From PHAA01 sp963665865 (GTDB taxonomy: Bacteria > Bacillota > Syntrophomonadia > Syntrophomonadales > Syntrophomonadaceae): DNA of 64,000 nucleotides. The notes below the pieces were generated by a model that saw only the letters and a list, made by a program, of their open reading frames with translations, was not told the origin of the DNA and ran no database searches. The position numbers and the translations under genes are program-made. Numbering within the stretch: the stretch's first letter is position 1; every line of letters begins with the position of its first letter. The stretch spans positions 186,001-250,000 of the forward strand of contig CAXXWF010000001.1 in assembly GCA_963665865.2 (NCBI GenBank), given 5' to 3'. Below are positions 26,351 to 34,934 of the stretch, piece by piece.

Positions 26351-26611
26351 CTAACCTGCCTTGTAGGTCATACTGCGTTTACTGAATATTATGGGGATGT
26401 TAACTGCTTTAGCCTGACGCTTGATATTATACATCAAACGATGATTTAAAAAATCACACAAGAGAATTATGGTATCTACATTTTTGGGGATTGTTTTAGT
26501 CTGGAATGACTTCTTGCGGCCATTCCAATGAATAATCTCTTGAGCTCCTTCACTATGTAATTTTTGGGGTATATTGCCCAGCCGATCAGCGCCGACAATG
26601 AGAATAGCCAT
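26351..26611 (-). CDS. DUF2325 family protein
   Basis: An 86-residue protein matching DUF2325, a small Rossmann-like domain found in many anaerobes. It has AILIVGADRLGNIP at the N-terminus, TIILLCDFLNHRLM in the middle and IPIIFSKRS at the end. Function unknown. It lies just downstream of metK on the same strand (13 bp), so may share its transcript. Confidence 0.75.
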   Translation of the reverse strand: MAILIVGADRLGNIPQKLHSEGAQEIIHWNGRKKSFQTKTIPKNVDTIILLCDFLNHRLMYNIKRQAKAVNIPIIFSKRSMTYKAG

Positions 26612-26624
26612 TATAATTACCTTT

Positions 26625-27833
26625 CTAACCGACTTTTTCCAGACCGGTGGCCTGCCTTAACTGAATAACCTTATCGGTTCTCTCCCAGGGCAGATCCAGA
26701 TCTGTACGGCCAAAATGTCCATAAGAAGCAGTTTGTTCATAAATAGGTTTTCTTAAATCCAGTTCCTTAATTATACCGGCGGGACGAAGGTCGAAATATT
26801 GGTTAATTAATGTGATCAACTGGCTATTACTAATCCGTCCAGTACCAAAAGTATCGACAAATATAGATACCGGGCGGGCTACCCCTATCGCATACGCAAT
26901 TTGAATCTCGATTCTATCCGCCAGTCCAGCGGCTACAATGTTTTTGGCTACATATCTGGCAGCATAAGCCCCGGATCGATCAACCTTGGTTGGATCTTTA
27001 CCGGACAGAGCGCCGCCGCCATGACGGGCAAAACCTCCATAAGTATCGACAATAATTTTTCTGCCAGTAAGACCGGAGTCGCCTTGCGGTCCGCCGATTA
27101 CGAACCTACCGGTGGGATTTATGTAATAATTGGTGTTGTTGTCCAATAGATAATCGGGAATTACCTGCTTGATTACCTGTTCGATGACATCGTTTCTGAT
27201 GGTTGCCAGATCAACTTTGGGATGATGCTGGGTCGAAATAACAACGGTGTTAACCCGGACCGGTTTACCATTTTTATATTCCACGGTAACCTGACTCTTA
27301 CCATCAGGTCTCAAGTAGGGGAGCAGCTTGCTTTTTCTTAATTCTGCCAGACGCCTGGTTAGACCATGAGCCAGTACGATCGGCAAGGGTAAATATTCTA
27401 AGGTTTCGTTAGTGGCATAGCCAAAAACCAGTCCCTGGTCTCCAGCTCCGATCAAATCAAGTTCATCATTATATGATTGGCCTGACCTTGTTTCCGCGGA
27501 CTCATTAACTCCGCGAGCAATATCAGGTGATTGTTCATCTATGGTGGTTATAATTGAGCAGGTATCACTATCAAAACCAAATTTCGCCCGAGTATATCCG
27601 ACCTTTCTAATGGTATTTCTAACGATCTGGGAAATATCAACAGTACTTGGGGAGCTTACTTCTCCGGCAACCACTACCAGACCGGTTGTAACCAGTGTCT
27701 CAACCGCAACCCGTGCATCCGGATCATTAAACAAATATTCATCTAATATAGCGTCCGAAATTTGATCAGCCAGTTTGTCAGGATGGCCTTCGGTTACTGA
27801 TTCCGAAGTAAACAAATATCTTTCCGAACTCAT
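26625..27833 (-). CDS. metK: S-adenosylmethionine synthetase
   Basis: A 402-residue MetK making SAM from methionine and ATP. The N-terminal FTSESVTEGHPDKLADQISD, the ATP loop GAGDQGLVFGYA and GGPQGDSGLTGRKIIVDTYGG are all intact. AAGGAGG precedes ATG 27833. It supplies SAM for ArsM, NifB and radical SAM enzymes in this window. I saw no SAM-I riboswitch core in the upstream gap. Confidence 0.97.
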   Translation of the reverse strand: MSSERYLFTSESVTEGHPDKLADQISDAILDEYLFNDPDARVAVETLVTTGLVVVAGEVSSPSTVDISQIVRNTIRKVGYTRAKFGFDSDTCSIITTIDEQSPDIARGVNESAETRSGQSYNDELDLIGAGDQGLVFGYATNETLEYLPLPIVLAHGLTRRLAELRKSKLLPYLRPDGKSQVTVEYKNGKPVRVNTVVISTQHHPKVDLATIRNDVIEQVIKQVIPDYLLDNNTNYYINPTGRFVIGGPQGDSGLTGRKIIVDTYGGFARHGGGALSGKDPTKVDRSGAYAARYVAKNIVAAGLADRIEIQIAYAIGVARPVSIFVDTFGTGRISNSQLITLINQYFDLRPAGIIKELDLRKPIYEQTASYGHFGRTDLDLPWERTDKVIQLRQATGLEKVG

Positions 27834-28107
27834 GCGTCTTACCTCCTTTGAAATGGATATAGCCTTAAACAGGATACTAGCCCCTAATGTATTTAATATA
27901 CAAGTAAACAGATTGAATTACTAGGTTATATAAATAAGTTTAAATTACTAATTGATCCTTGTCAATAGTTTTGAAAATATTGATTAGTAATTACTTGTGC
28001 GAATAGTCAGGTAATAACCAAAATGGTACATGGACTGACGGATGACTTCATGTCCGCATTGCTAGTAGGTATAACTTCATATGACAATGAGGTATAAAAT
28101 AATTTTC
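27834..28107. other. Gap upstream of metK
   Basis: AT-rich sequence between metK and the nifX/small ORF unit, both on the minus strand. No S-box (SAM-I) core and no T-box were seen. A metK promoter should be here, but I cannot place it securely. Confidence 0.4.
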
Positions 28108-28135
28108 GCCCCTTTCTCAGGAGAGAGAAAGGGGC
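28108..28135 (-). terminator. Hairpin ending the nifB-nifX-small ORF unit
   Basis: An 11-bp perfect GC-rich stem (28108-28118 with 28125-28135) followed on the minus strand by GAAAATTATTTT. It lies about 30 bp after the small ORF stop. Confidence 0.65.
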
Positions 28136-28164
28136 ATAAGGAGGAGAGGATGACTTGTGAAAAA

Positions 28165-28248
28165 CTATTTATTTTGATCGGTTTCGTCTTCGTCGATGTG
28201 TTCCAGACCGATGTCCCGCAAGATTTCGTCTATTAACTCTTTATTCAC
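28165..28248 (-). CDS. Possible 27-residue acidic peptide downstream of the nifX-like gene
   Basis: A short ORF starting at GTG 28248 with a near-ideal AAGGAGG at 28256-28262 (seven-base spacing). The peptide is acidic, beginning MNKELIDEILRDIG and containing DEDE. It begins 23 bp after the stop of the NifX-like gene and is followed by a terminator. The strong ribosome binding site is the main support for translation; no family is known to me. Confidence 0.45.
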   Translation of the reverse strand: MNKELIDEILRDIGLEHIDEDETDQNK

Positions 28249-28271
28249 TTTTATAACCTCCTTTTTACCTG

Positions 28272-28631
28272 TCAGCCTTTGTTTTCGAACAGCTTCCTTT
28301 GTCTCTGATCAAAGGCAATTAACTTATTTAATGCGTTGGGAATTAAAACCGGCATCATGTATGCCTTTATACCTTTTGAGTTCAATTTCTGCTCGGCAAC
28401 TGGGCCTATTTTGCTGATAAGTACTATGCTGCAATCGGAAACTAAATCAATGGTTCTTTGCATTGCATCTTCGGAATGATCTCCAAACCCGCAGGGCGGG
28501 GTATTGGCGCGATTTTCCTGGAAAGCCCACTCATCATTATCTACCTCAAATATTATAAATACTTTACTCCTCCCGAAATGCTGGTTAATAACTTTCCCGT
28601 CACTGCTTGCCACAGCCACTTTATATGCCAT
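28272..28631 (-). CDS. NifX/NafY-like FeMo-cofactor-binding domain protein
   Basis: About 119 residues of the dinitrogenase iron-molybdenum cofactor-binding fold (Pfam Nitro_FeMo-Co). Typical elements are VAVASSDGKVINQHFGRS, FIIFEVDND and CSIVLISKIGPVAEQKL. Family members carry NifB-co or related Fe-S clusters during cofactor assembly. ATG 28631 has GGGGGAG upstream. It lies 30 bp behind the nifB gene, so the two are co-transcribed, which supports cofactor supply to the nitrogenase-like enzyme. Confidence 0.82.
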   Translation of the reverse strand: MAYKVAVASSDGKVINQHFGRSKVFIIFEVDNDEWAFQENRANTPPCGFGDHSEDAMQRTIDLVSDCSIVLISKIGPVAEQKLNSKGIKAYMMPVLIPNALNKLIAFDQRQRKLFENKG

Positions 28632-28660
28632 ATCGCTCCCCCATAATCCCAAAATACGAT

Positions 28661-29554
28661 TTAACCATGTGAAAATGTCTGCAACGGCAGCTCATAAAGC
28701 AAACCTGCCAGATCAATACCTTGGCCAGGAATGCCGCAGGCATCAGCCCGGCACTGCTGACAGTGGCGAAACACCGCTAGATGATTTTCGGCCGCCTGTC
28801 TGGCAGTATTTAATTCACTGCAATCTGGCGGTCTGAAGCTCTGCATTTCATACTGCGGTATTAAAGGGATAATATTTATCAAGGACGCACCTTGACCGGC
28901 AGTGATCTGAGCAACTTCTTCGATATGTGCATCGTTTACCCCAGGGATAAGAACAGTATTAATTTTGACTACCACACCTAATTCGCTTATCTTTCTTATA
29001 CCAGCTAATTGTGCCTCGAGCAAACATAATGCGGCTTCTTTACCAACCAAATATTGACCATGGTAAACAACATAGGAACATATTTTCTGCAAAATATCAG
29101 TTTGCACTGCATTTACCGTAACAGTAATGGTTTTAACTCCAGTCCGAATTATTCGATCGGTATTTTCCCTCAGCTTAAGGCCATTGGTACTTAGGCATTT
29201 AATTAATTGGGGATATTTAGCGTGTATTAGTTCAAATGTATCCAATGCATGGGATGTTGCGAGGGCATCCCCCGGTCCTGCAATTCCCACCACCGTAATG
29301 TCCGGGCAAAGCTCGAGGGCACTATCAACAATCTCTAATGCTTTTTCGGGAGCCAAAATAGAGCTTGTAACTCCAGGTCTTTTCTCACATTTATTGAAGC
29401 TCCGTTTGCAGAATTTGCATTGTATATTACATGACGGGCTTACTGGCAAATGAATGCGCCCATACTTGAAATGTGCCTCGCCACTGAAGCAAGGATGCTT
29501 TTTTAGCAGATGATCAAATTTATTATCCTTTTCTACTTGGAAGCACCTTCCCAT
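28661..29554 (-). CDS. nifB: NifB-type radical SAM protein (nitrogenase cofactor core synthesis)
   Basis: NifB makes NifB-co, the 8Fe-9S-C core of nitrogenase cofactors. This 297-residue protein has the family N-terminus HPCFSGEAHFKYGRIHLPVS, the radical SAM cysteines Cys42/46/49 (SCNIQCKFCKR), GIAGPGDALA, a CLSTNGL block, and the C-terminal CQQCRADACGIPG. It lacks the fused NifX domain of some NifBs; a separate nifX-like gene follows. AAAGGAG precedes ATG 29554. A leader hairpin ends about 10 bp before that site. Confidence 0.92.
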   Translation of the reverse strand: MGRCFQVEKDNKFDHLLKKHPCFSGEAHFKYGRIHLPVSPSCNIQCKFCKRSFNKCEKRPGVTSSILAPEKALEIVDSALELCPDITVVGIAGPGDALATSHALDTFELIHAKYPQLIKCLSTNGLKLRENTDRIIRTGVKTITVTVNAVQTDILQKICSYVVYHGQYLVGKEAALCLLEAQLAGIRKISELGVVVKINTVLIPGVNDAHIEEVAQITAGQGASLINIIPLIPQYEMQSFRPPDCSELNTARQAAENHLAVFRHCQQCRADACGIPGQGIDLAGLLYELPLQTFSHG

Positions 29555-29579
29555 TCAAATCAACTCCTTTAAAGAATTA

Positions 29580-29727
29580 GAGGCTAAGTCCAACAACCTC
29601 AACCAAGATTGTTTGACTTAGCCTCCAGTTTTTCTGGTCAACTAAAACCATTTCAAATTAGATGTGAACTATACCAATTAAACCTATCAATTTTATATAT
29701 ATTAAAATATGCCGACTATTATGTCAA
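29580..29727 (-). promoter_or_regulatory. Shared leader copy A (minus strand, before nifB)
   Basis: On the minus strand: TTGACA (29722-29727), 17 bases, TAATAT (29699-29704), then GATAGG (29683-29688) around +5, then GACCAG-AAAAA-CTGGAGG (29622-29639). An 11-bp stem GAGGCTAAGTC (29580-29590 with 29615-29625) follows and ends about 10 bases before the nifB ribosome binding site. There is no strong T tract, so this copy may act on translation. Four similar copies lie on the plus strand. Confidence 0.7.
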
Positions 29728-29738
29728 TAACTTATTAT

Positions 29739-29840
29739 GAAAATAACGTTCGTGTCATCCTGAGTGCAACGAAGGATCTCCTTCGGAGAATACTATAATC
29801 GGCGATAAGATCCTTCACTTCGTTCAGGATGACATTACTG
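29739..29840. repeat. 102-bp palindromic repeat, copy 2
   Basis: The same length as copy 1 at 17186-17287 and differing from it at about five positions by eye. It lies immediately upstream of the leader A promoter, between the divergent nifB and nifH-like units. Confidence 0.8.
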
Positions 29841-30088
29841 ATAGATTTTCATAGTTGTGGCCTGCGGCTACGGGTGGTCATTAAAAAATAGAGGCAGGGA
29901 ACCATTATAAATAAAGGCGCTCGAATTTGTTCATTAATCAATAATCTTAAAAGATATTTTTTCATGAGGCAGAGATTAAAATTATATTGACGTTATAACT
30001 CTCTGGGTTTATTATATTAATATTCAAATATGTTTACTAGGAAATATATTTGAATATATAAAGAATAGAGGAGTGTGTTGCTCATTAA
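29841..30088. other. AT-rich gap before the nifH-like promoter
   Basis: Between palindromic repeat copy 2 and the leader B promoter. It contains AT-rich sequence with no ORF or structured element that I can recognise. Confidence 0.4.
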
Positions 30089-30095
30089 TTGTGGA

Positions 30096-30258
30096 TTGAC
30101 ATACCAACGGAATGCTTTAAAATAAAGCAAAGAGATAGGAATAGTATACATCATTGCGAATAACGTAATATTAATAAGGATATTAGTTGACCAGAATTAC
30201 TGGAGGCTAAGTTTTTTTACCTTTTTATAAGGTTGTAAAGCTTAGCCTTTATTTTTTT
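30096..30258 (+). promoter_or_regulatory. Shared leader copy B (before nifH-like gene)
   Basis: TTGACA (30096-30101), TAAAAT (30118-30123), GATAGG (30134-30139), then GACCAG-AATTA-CTGGAGG (30189-30206), and a stem AGGCTAAG (30204-30211) with CTTAGCCT (30241-30248) plus T tract. The hairpin ends about 100 bp before the gene. Confidence 0.75.
30204..30258 (+). terminator. Intrinsic terminator-like hairpin in leader B
   Basis: An 8-bp stem, AGGCTAAG/CTTAGCCT, with a long loop and then TTATTTTTTT. It lies between promoter and start codon, so it would act as an attenuator. Confidence 0.7.
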
Positions 30259-30360
30259 GACTGTGATAACCGTCCTGGACCTAAAGGTGGACACAAACTC
30301 TGTATAGTTGGATCACATGAAAAAGAATAGAGTAGAAAATTAATATTAGGAGTGTATTAA

Positions 30361-31239
30361 ATGGCTAAGAAAATCAAGCAAATTGCAATTTATGGAAAAG
30401 GAGGCATAGGTAAATCTACAACTACATCAAATATAAGTGCAGCTTTATCAGCACAAGGATACAAAGTTATGCAGTTCGGCTGCGATCCCAAAAGTGATTC
30501 AACTAATACCTTAAGGGGAGGTAAATACATCCCGACGGTTTTGGATACCCTCAGAGAGAAAAATATTGTGAAATCACATGACGTCATTTTCGAAGGCTTT
30601 AACGGAATATATTGTGTGGAAGCAGGCGGTCCGGCTCCAGGTGTAGGATGCGCAGGACGAGGGATAATTACTGCCGTACAACTTTTGAAACAGCAGAAGG
30701 TATTCGAAGAACTAGATTTGGACTTTGTAATTTATGATGTGCTGGGTGATGTAGTTTGCGGAGGTTTTGCAGTTCCCATACGTGAAGGGATCGCGGAACA
30801 TGTTTTTACAGTCTCCTCAGCTGACTTTATGGCCATTTATGCAGCCAACAATCTTTTTAAAGGGATACAGAAGTATTCCAATTCAGGAGGTGCACTTCTG
30901 GGTGGTGTTATCGCCAATTCCATTAACGCACCATATGCCAAGGAGATCATTGATGACTTTGTAAAACTGACCAACACTCAGGTCTTAGAGTATATTCCCC
31001 GGTCGGTTACAGTGACTCAAAGTGAGCTTCAAGGAAAGACCACAATTGAAGCATCTCCCAATTCACAACAGGCGAAAATTTATACTTCTTTGGCTAACAA
31101 AATAGCGGAACATACTGAATCTAAGACTCCGTCGCCTTTAGAAGTAAAAGAACTGAGGGAATGGGCAGCTAAATGGGGAGATTACCTGCTGGCTATGGAG
31201 ACTGGTGAGGTAAGAACTGAAGCATTAGGAAATATATAA
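30361..31239 (+). CDS. NifH-like ATP-dependent reductase (Fe-protein homolog)
   Basis: A 292-residue Fe protein that would pass electrons, with ATP hydrolysis, to the NifDK-like pair. The P-loop YGKGGIGKSTTT (residues 11-22), the [4Fe-4S] ligands Cys97 (GVGCAGRG) and Cys133 (DVVCGGFAVPIRE) and Arg100 are intact. The switch II region VLGDVVCGGF is canonical. AGGAG lies upstream of ATG 30361. It diverges from NifH in the C-terminal 60 residues. It heads the plus-strand block, behind leader B; the nifKD-like genes are about 12 kb away. Confidence 0.9.
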   Translation: MAKKIKQIAIYGKGGIGKSTTTSNISAALSAQGYKVMQFGCDPKSDSTNTLRGGKYIPTVLDTLREKNIVKSHDVIFEGFNGIYCVEAGGPAPGVGCAGRGIITAVQLLKQQKVFEELDLDFVIYDVLGDVVCGGFAVPIREGIAEHVFTVSSADFMAIYAANNLFKGIQKYSNSGGALLGGVIANSINAPYAKEIIDDFVKLTNTQVLEYIPRSVTVTQSELQGKTTIEASPNSQQAKIYTSLANKIAEHTESKTPSPLEVKELREWAAKWGDYLLAMETGEVRTEALGNI

Positions 31240-31257
31240 AATTTAATAATCATTGGA

Positions 31258-32505
31258 ATGGTAAAGGTATATCTTATGAAGGATAAAGAACAAGATCTTA
31301 CCCTGAGGGCTATTCTTACCGTATCACTATTATACAGCACTTCGTCGGGAATAATGCAGTTAATGATCCCGGCATACGCTGTTTCCCTGGATATTAATAC
31401 AGCCCAACTAGGATTCATAATAGGATTGGGTGGTTTGGGAAGGCTTATTCTCATAATTCCATCAGGTTTTCTAGTCGACCACTACCGTGCGAATAGAATA
31501 TTTATCTTCAGCTGCAGCACGGGTTTTATTTCTACTTTGTTGTTTATGACCTCAAAATCTCCGCTCACATTGGCAGGATTGGTTCTGGTTAATTTCACAG
31601 CGCAGTCCATATGCTTTATAAGCCTTCAGGTCGATTACATGAATCATATACCTAATTTGAGTGTTGGCAATAAAGGCGCAGGTTATCAAAAAACAGCTAC
31701 CCTATTAGGCTACAATTTAATTGGGAACATATTAGGTGGTTTTCTTTTAAAGAATGGTTCTTTCCAGTATGGATTTGTGGTTGTGGCCATTATTTTATCT
31801 TCAAGTGTTGCATTAATGTTTAATAGTAGTGCGATTGATGACTATAAGACTAGAGATACGAGAGATTTCCTGGTTAAAGAGAATATTGAACAGCTTATTG
31901 GAATGTTGAAGACAGGGATCTTACTTAAGGCTATGCTCCTGGAAACATTTGTTGCTAGTTCAGCAGGGATTTTTCGGACCTTTATTATTCCTTTCGCACT
32001 AAAAACCTATGGAGTTACAGTACAAACAATATCATTGGTTGTACTGCTACAGGGAAGCACCGCAATAATAGGGGCTGTAATAGCCGAACTATCGTCTCGA
32101 ACAATATCTCAGAGACGTTTAATGTTATCAGGAGCCAGCATGATTGCTTTAGGAAGTATTATACTTTCATATTATGAAATTTTGACGTTTTTATGGTTAG
32201 GTGCTGCTGTTTTAGGATTTGGGGTAGGTATATTAACTTTTACCAATTACTTAAGATTGAGCACATTTGAAAGCTATAAAGGGAAAGCAGCTTCATTGTT
32301 CAGCCTGGGTAACGGTGTAGGAAACGTTCTCGGCCCGCTGGGAGGGGGGCTAATCGGGGAGGCTTTAGGAATAAGCTCTGTTTTCTGGATCCCGGTAATA
32401 ATGTTATTAATCCTGGGAAAATTTATTCTAAATAATGATTCTTTATCTTTAACCAAAAGTCAAACCTTGACCGCTATTAAGGAAGAGAATGTACCCATTT
32501 GCTAA
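31258..32505 (+). CDS. MFS transporter
   Basis: A 415-residue major facilitator of about 12 helices. It has the loop motif GLGGLGRLILIIPSG-FLVDHYRANR between helices 2 and 3, and GVGNVLGPLGGGLIGE in the C-terminal half. It starts at ATG 31258 or 31276. It is only 19 bp after the nifH-like gene and so is part of its operon. Its substrate is unknown; export of a product or drug-like compound is equally possible. Confidence 0.8.
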   Translation: MVKVYLMKDKEQDLTLRAILTVSLLYSTSSGIMQLMIPAYAVSLDINTAQLGFIIGLGGLGRLILIIPSGFLVDHYRANRIFIFSCSTGFISTLLFMTSKSPLTLAGLVLVNFTAQSICFISLQVDYMNHIPNLSVGNKGAGYQKTATLLGYNLIGNILGGFLLKNGSFQYGFVVVAIILSSSVALMFNSSAIDDYKTRDTRDFLVKENIEQLIGMLKTGILLKAMLLETFVASSAGIFRTFIIPFALKTYGVTVQTISLVVLLQGSTAIIGAVIAELSSRTISQRRLMLSGASMIALGSIILSYYEILTFLWLGAAVLGFGVGILTFTNYLRLSTFESYKGKAASLFSLGNGVGNVLGPLGGGLIGEALGISSVFWIPVIMLLILGKFILNNDSLSLTKSQTLTAIKEENVPIC

Positions 32506-32633
32506 CAAGCAACGGAGTAAAAACCACATGAATTTGTGGTTTATATTGGAGGGGGGAATATAATTAAAAGCACTCAAGGAAATAAACGACAACCTATATC
32601 TAAATATTTTTTGAAATTGAGGAGGGTTTAATA

Positions 32634-33119
32634 GTGAGTTGTAGTAGTTGTAATGAAAATTCAAATAGTGAAATATTAAGTAGTGCCAAGGATTACATTG
32701 AAAAGACAAAATGGGTGGTTCTTGCATCGGTGTCGCAGGATAATAAACCGGCTTTGCGGACAATGGGCTCGGTTGTAAATGATGATCTCAACATCTATTT
32801 TTCAACTGGCAAAAATACTGCCAAGGTTGCTCAGATAGAGTCAAATCCATTTGTAACGTTTCTTTTTCAACATGAAGGTCAGGAACTTTCTGCATTTAAA
32901 AATGTAACCTACACGGGCAAGGCGAAACAGCTGAGCTGCGAAAAGGAGCTTGCCAAAGCAATTGAGTTGTTAAGTAACCGCAGTCCCAGATTTAAGGCAA
33001 GAGCAGAAAAGGGAGAACTGGGGGCAACCGCGATATTCAAAGTTGAACCCGTAAGTATCAAATACCTTGATTACAGTTCCGGTATGGGGCCGTCGGCAGT
33101 GAAGGAAATAATTCTTTAA
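32634..33119 (+). CDS. Pyridoxamine 5'-phosphate oxidase-like flavin-binding protein
   Basis: A 161-residue split-barrel protein. The FMN-binding pattern appears in WVVLASVSQDNKPALRTMGS and YFSTGKNTAKVAQIESNP. The N-terminal SCSSCNENS adds a CxxC. These proteins bind FMN or F420 and are often redox helpers or nitroreductase-like. GGAGGG precedes GTG 32634. It is the last gene of the leader-B transcription unit, so it may assist reduction or protection of the nitrogenase-like system, but that is inferred. Confidence 0.75.
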   Translation: MSCSSCNENSNSEILSSAKDYIEKTKWVVLASVSQDNKPALRTMGSVVNDDLNIYFSTGKNTAKVAQIESNPFVTFLFQHEGQELSAFKNVTYTGKAKQLSCEKELAKAIELLSNRSPRFKARAEKGELGATAIFKVEPVSIKYLDYSSGMGPSAVKEIIL

Positions 33120-33284
33120 CCTTGGTTTAAGGTTAAGGGCCAACCAACATGGTTCTGTTCCGTTCTATGATAGCGGGTGGCTTACTTATATATGAAATCC
33201 CAAAGGTTTACCGGCAGCAATACATATCGTTAACATTGCTTGCCGTAGATACCATATTGTGTATAGATAAGGTCTATAAAACTA
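33120..33284. other. Gap before leader C
   Basis: Sequence between the PNPOx-like gene and the leader C promoter. I see no ORF or terminator with a clear T tract. Confidence 0.35.
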
Positions 33285-33406
33285 TTGACAAAAGAAAAAC
33301 CTATTAGTAAAATTTTATTAAAACGATAGGAATAATTGGTTACGGGTTTCCGACTAGAAAACTAGAGGTCACATTCGTTCAAATGAATGCTGCCTCTAGT
33401 TTTTTT
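33285..33406 (+). promoter_or_regulatory. Shared leader copy C (before DUF1638 gene)
   Basis: TTGACA (33285-33290), 17 bases, TAAAAT (33308-33313), GATAGG (33325-33330), GACTAG-AAAA-CTAGAGG (33352-33368), then a terminator hairpin. It is nearly the same sequence as copy E, including AAAACGATAGGAATAATTGG at the start of the transcript. Confidence 0.8.
33362..33406 (+). terminator. Intrinsic terminator-like hairpin in leader C
   Basis: CTAGAGG (33362-33368) pairs with CCTCTAG (33393-33399), with an inner ATTC/GAAT stem, followed by seven T. The CTAG half is also the 3' arm of the preceding small hairpin, so the two folds compete. Confidence 0.75.
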
Positions 33407-33455
33407 GGCTTCGATTGATAGCAACAAGGGTTTTACCTGATTAGGAGATTTTATA

Positions 33456-34109
33456 TTGTTGAAAATAATTGCCTGTGAAGTCATGAAAGAAGAAATACTT
33501 GCTGCCTCGCATGGGTTAGATATTGAATTTGAATTTGTTCCCATGGGATTTCATCTTTATCCCGAGAAACTCAGAAGCGAGTTACAAAGCATTCTAGATA
33601 GTTCAAGGGGCTTCCAGAGAATCATTTTGGCTTTTGGTTTGTGCGGCGGAGCAGCAAGAGATTTAAAAGCTTCGGATTATATTCTAACAATACCCAGGGT
33701 ACATGATTGCATTCCGATTTTCCTTGGATCGCAAGAACGATATGAACAACTCAGACTCGACGAAAAGGGGACCTTCTATCTAACCTGTGGCTGGATGTAT
33801 GGTGAGAAATTAATACTTTCGGAATACAAACGCAGCTTTGAAAGATTTGGGGAGAAAAAGGCAGTCAGTATTATTAACAGAATCTACGGCAGTTATAAAA
33901 AAATATTGTTCATAAGTACATCGGATTCCAGGGAAGTTGAGTGCTTGCAGAGATCTCATGAGATAGCGCGGCTCCTAAATTTAAAATATCATGTAATATC
34001 TGGTGATTCAACTTATATTGAAAAAATTATTAAAGGTCCCTGGAACGAAGAAAGCTTTGTGAATGTTCCTCCCTATGGAACTATCAATGAAGGGGAATTC
34101 ATTTACTAA
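33456..34109 (+). CDS. DUF1638 protein
   Basis: A 217-residue protein of the DUF1638 family, which is repeatedly found beside corrinoid methyltransferase genes of anaerobes. Visible parts are ILKIIACEVMKEE-like N-terminus, RIILAFGLCGGAARDL, and IPRVHDCIPIFLGSQE. The cysteines near FGLCGG and RVHDC could be functional. Its reaction is unknown. It starts at TTG 33456 and is the first gene after leader C. The corrinoid protein begins 78 bp downstream. Confidence 0.8.
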   Translation: MLKIIACEVMKEEILAASHGLDIEFEFVPMGFHLYPEKLRSELQSILDSSRGFQRIILAFGLCGGAARDLKASDYILTIPRVHDCIPIFLGSQERYEQLRLDEKGTFYLTCGWMYGEKLILSEYKRSFERFGEKKAVSIINRIYGSYKKILFISTSDSREVECLQRSHEIARLLNLKYHVISGDSTYIEKIIKGPWNEESFVNVPPYGTINEGEFIY

Positions 34110-34187
34110 TTTCAATGATGAAAAATCCGCCCAGTGTAGGATCAACTAAGTTCAATAACAATGATTAATTTGAAAGAGGTGTTCTAA

Positions 34188-34883
34188 ATGGGTAGTTCTA
34201 TTGATCCATTGAAGAAAGAAGAGTTGCTTAAGGAAATTTCTGATTCGGTTGTGGAAATGCAGGAAGAAAAAACAGTTGAACTTTCTAATGAAGTAGTTAA
34301 GCGAGATTATGATGTATATGAGGCCATAGAAAAAGGGCTTTCAGATGGAATGGAAAGAGCGGGGGTACTTTTTGAGGAAGAAGAATATTTCATACCTGAA
34401 CTTCTCATGTGTTCGGATGCGATGTACTCCGGACTGGAGGTTTTGAAACCTCATCTAAAAATTGAGGAACAGGACGAAAAACTAAAGGTGGTAATTGGGG
34501 TTATTGAAGGTGATACCCATGATATTGGCAAAAATCTTGTGAAAATAATGCTTGAAACATCCGGGTTTGAGGTAATTGATTTAGGCAGAGATGTTCCCCC
34601 GCAAAAATTTGTCGATTCTGCCAAAGAGCTTGGGGCCAAAATTATTGCCCTATCAACCCTGATGACTACCACCATGGGCGGAATGGGAAAGGTAATAGAT
34701 ATTTTAAAAGGAGAAAATATCAGACCGGACATAAAGGTATTGATAGGAGGGGGACCGATTTCACAGGCATTTGCCAACAGAATTGGTGCAGATGGCTATG
34801 CCCCAAATGCTTCGGAAGCGGCAAGACTGGCCAAAAAATTGGTTGAAGCCGAAACCTCAGTTAGAATTCAACAAATTTCCTAA
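34188..34883 (+). CDS. Corrinoid protein (MtaC/MttC family)
   Basis: A 231-residue cobalamin-binding protein. The N-terminal helical cap (B12-binding 2, about residues 10-95) is followed by the Rossmann-like B12 domain with GDTHDIGKNL, in which His111 is the lower axial Co ligand. The rest (VIDLGRDVPPQKFV, STLMTTTMGGMGKV, GGGPISQAFANRIGAD) is fully typical. It would carry a methyl group between a substrate methyltransferase and the MtaA-type enzymes encoded next door. AAAGAGG precedes ATG 34188. Confidence 0.93.
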   Translation: MGSSIDPLKKEELLKEISDSVVEMQEEKTVELSNEVVKRDYDVYEAIEKGLSDGMERAGVLFEEEEYFIPELLMCSDAMYSGLEVLKPHLKIEEQDEKLKVVIGVIEGDTHDIGKNLVKIMLETSGFEVIDLGRDVPPQKFVDSAKELGAKIIALSTLMTTTMGGMGKVIDILKGENIRPDIKVLIGGGPISQAFANRIGADGYAPNASEAARLAKKLVEAETSVRIQQIS

Positions 34884-34934
34884 CTTAAATAGTTTGCCTC
34901 TTGTGAAGAAATTGAGAAAAGGGAGGTTCGGGAA

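Noticed and set aside
27834..28107. Possible SAM-I (S-box) riboswitch before metK
   Set aside because: The conserved S-box core was not found on the minus strand, and no T tract hairpin lies near the metK start.
33120..34187. Cobalamin riboswitch upstream of the corrinoid genes
   Set aside because: No B12-box-like sequence was seen. The leader there is explained by the GATAGG/GACYRG element instead.
34451..34777. Minus-strand ORF inside the corrinoid protein gene
   Set aside because: It is antisense to a highly conserved gene; composition and lack of a start signal show a shadow.
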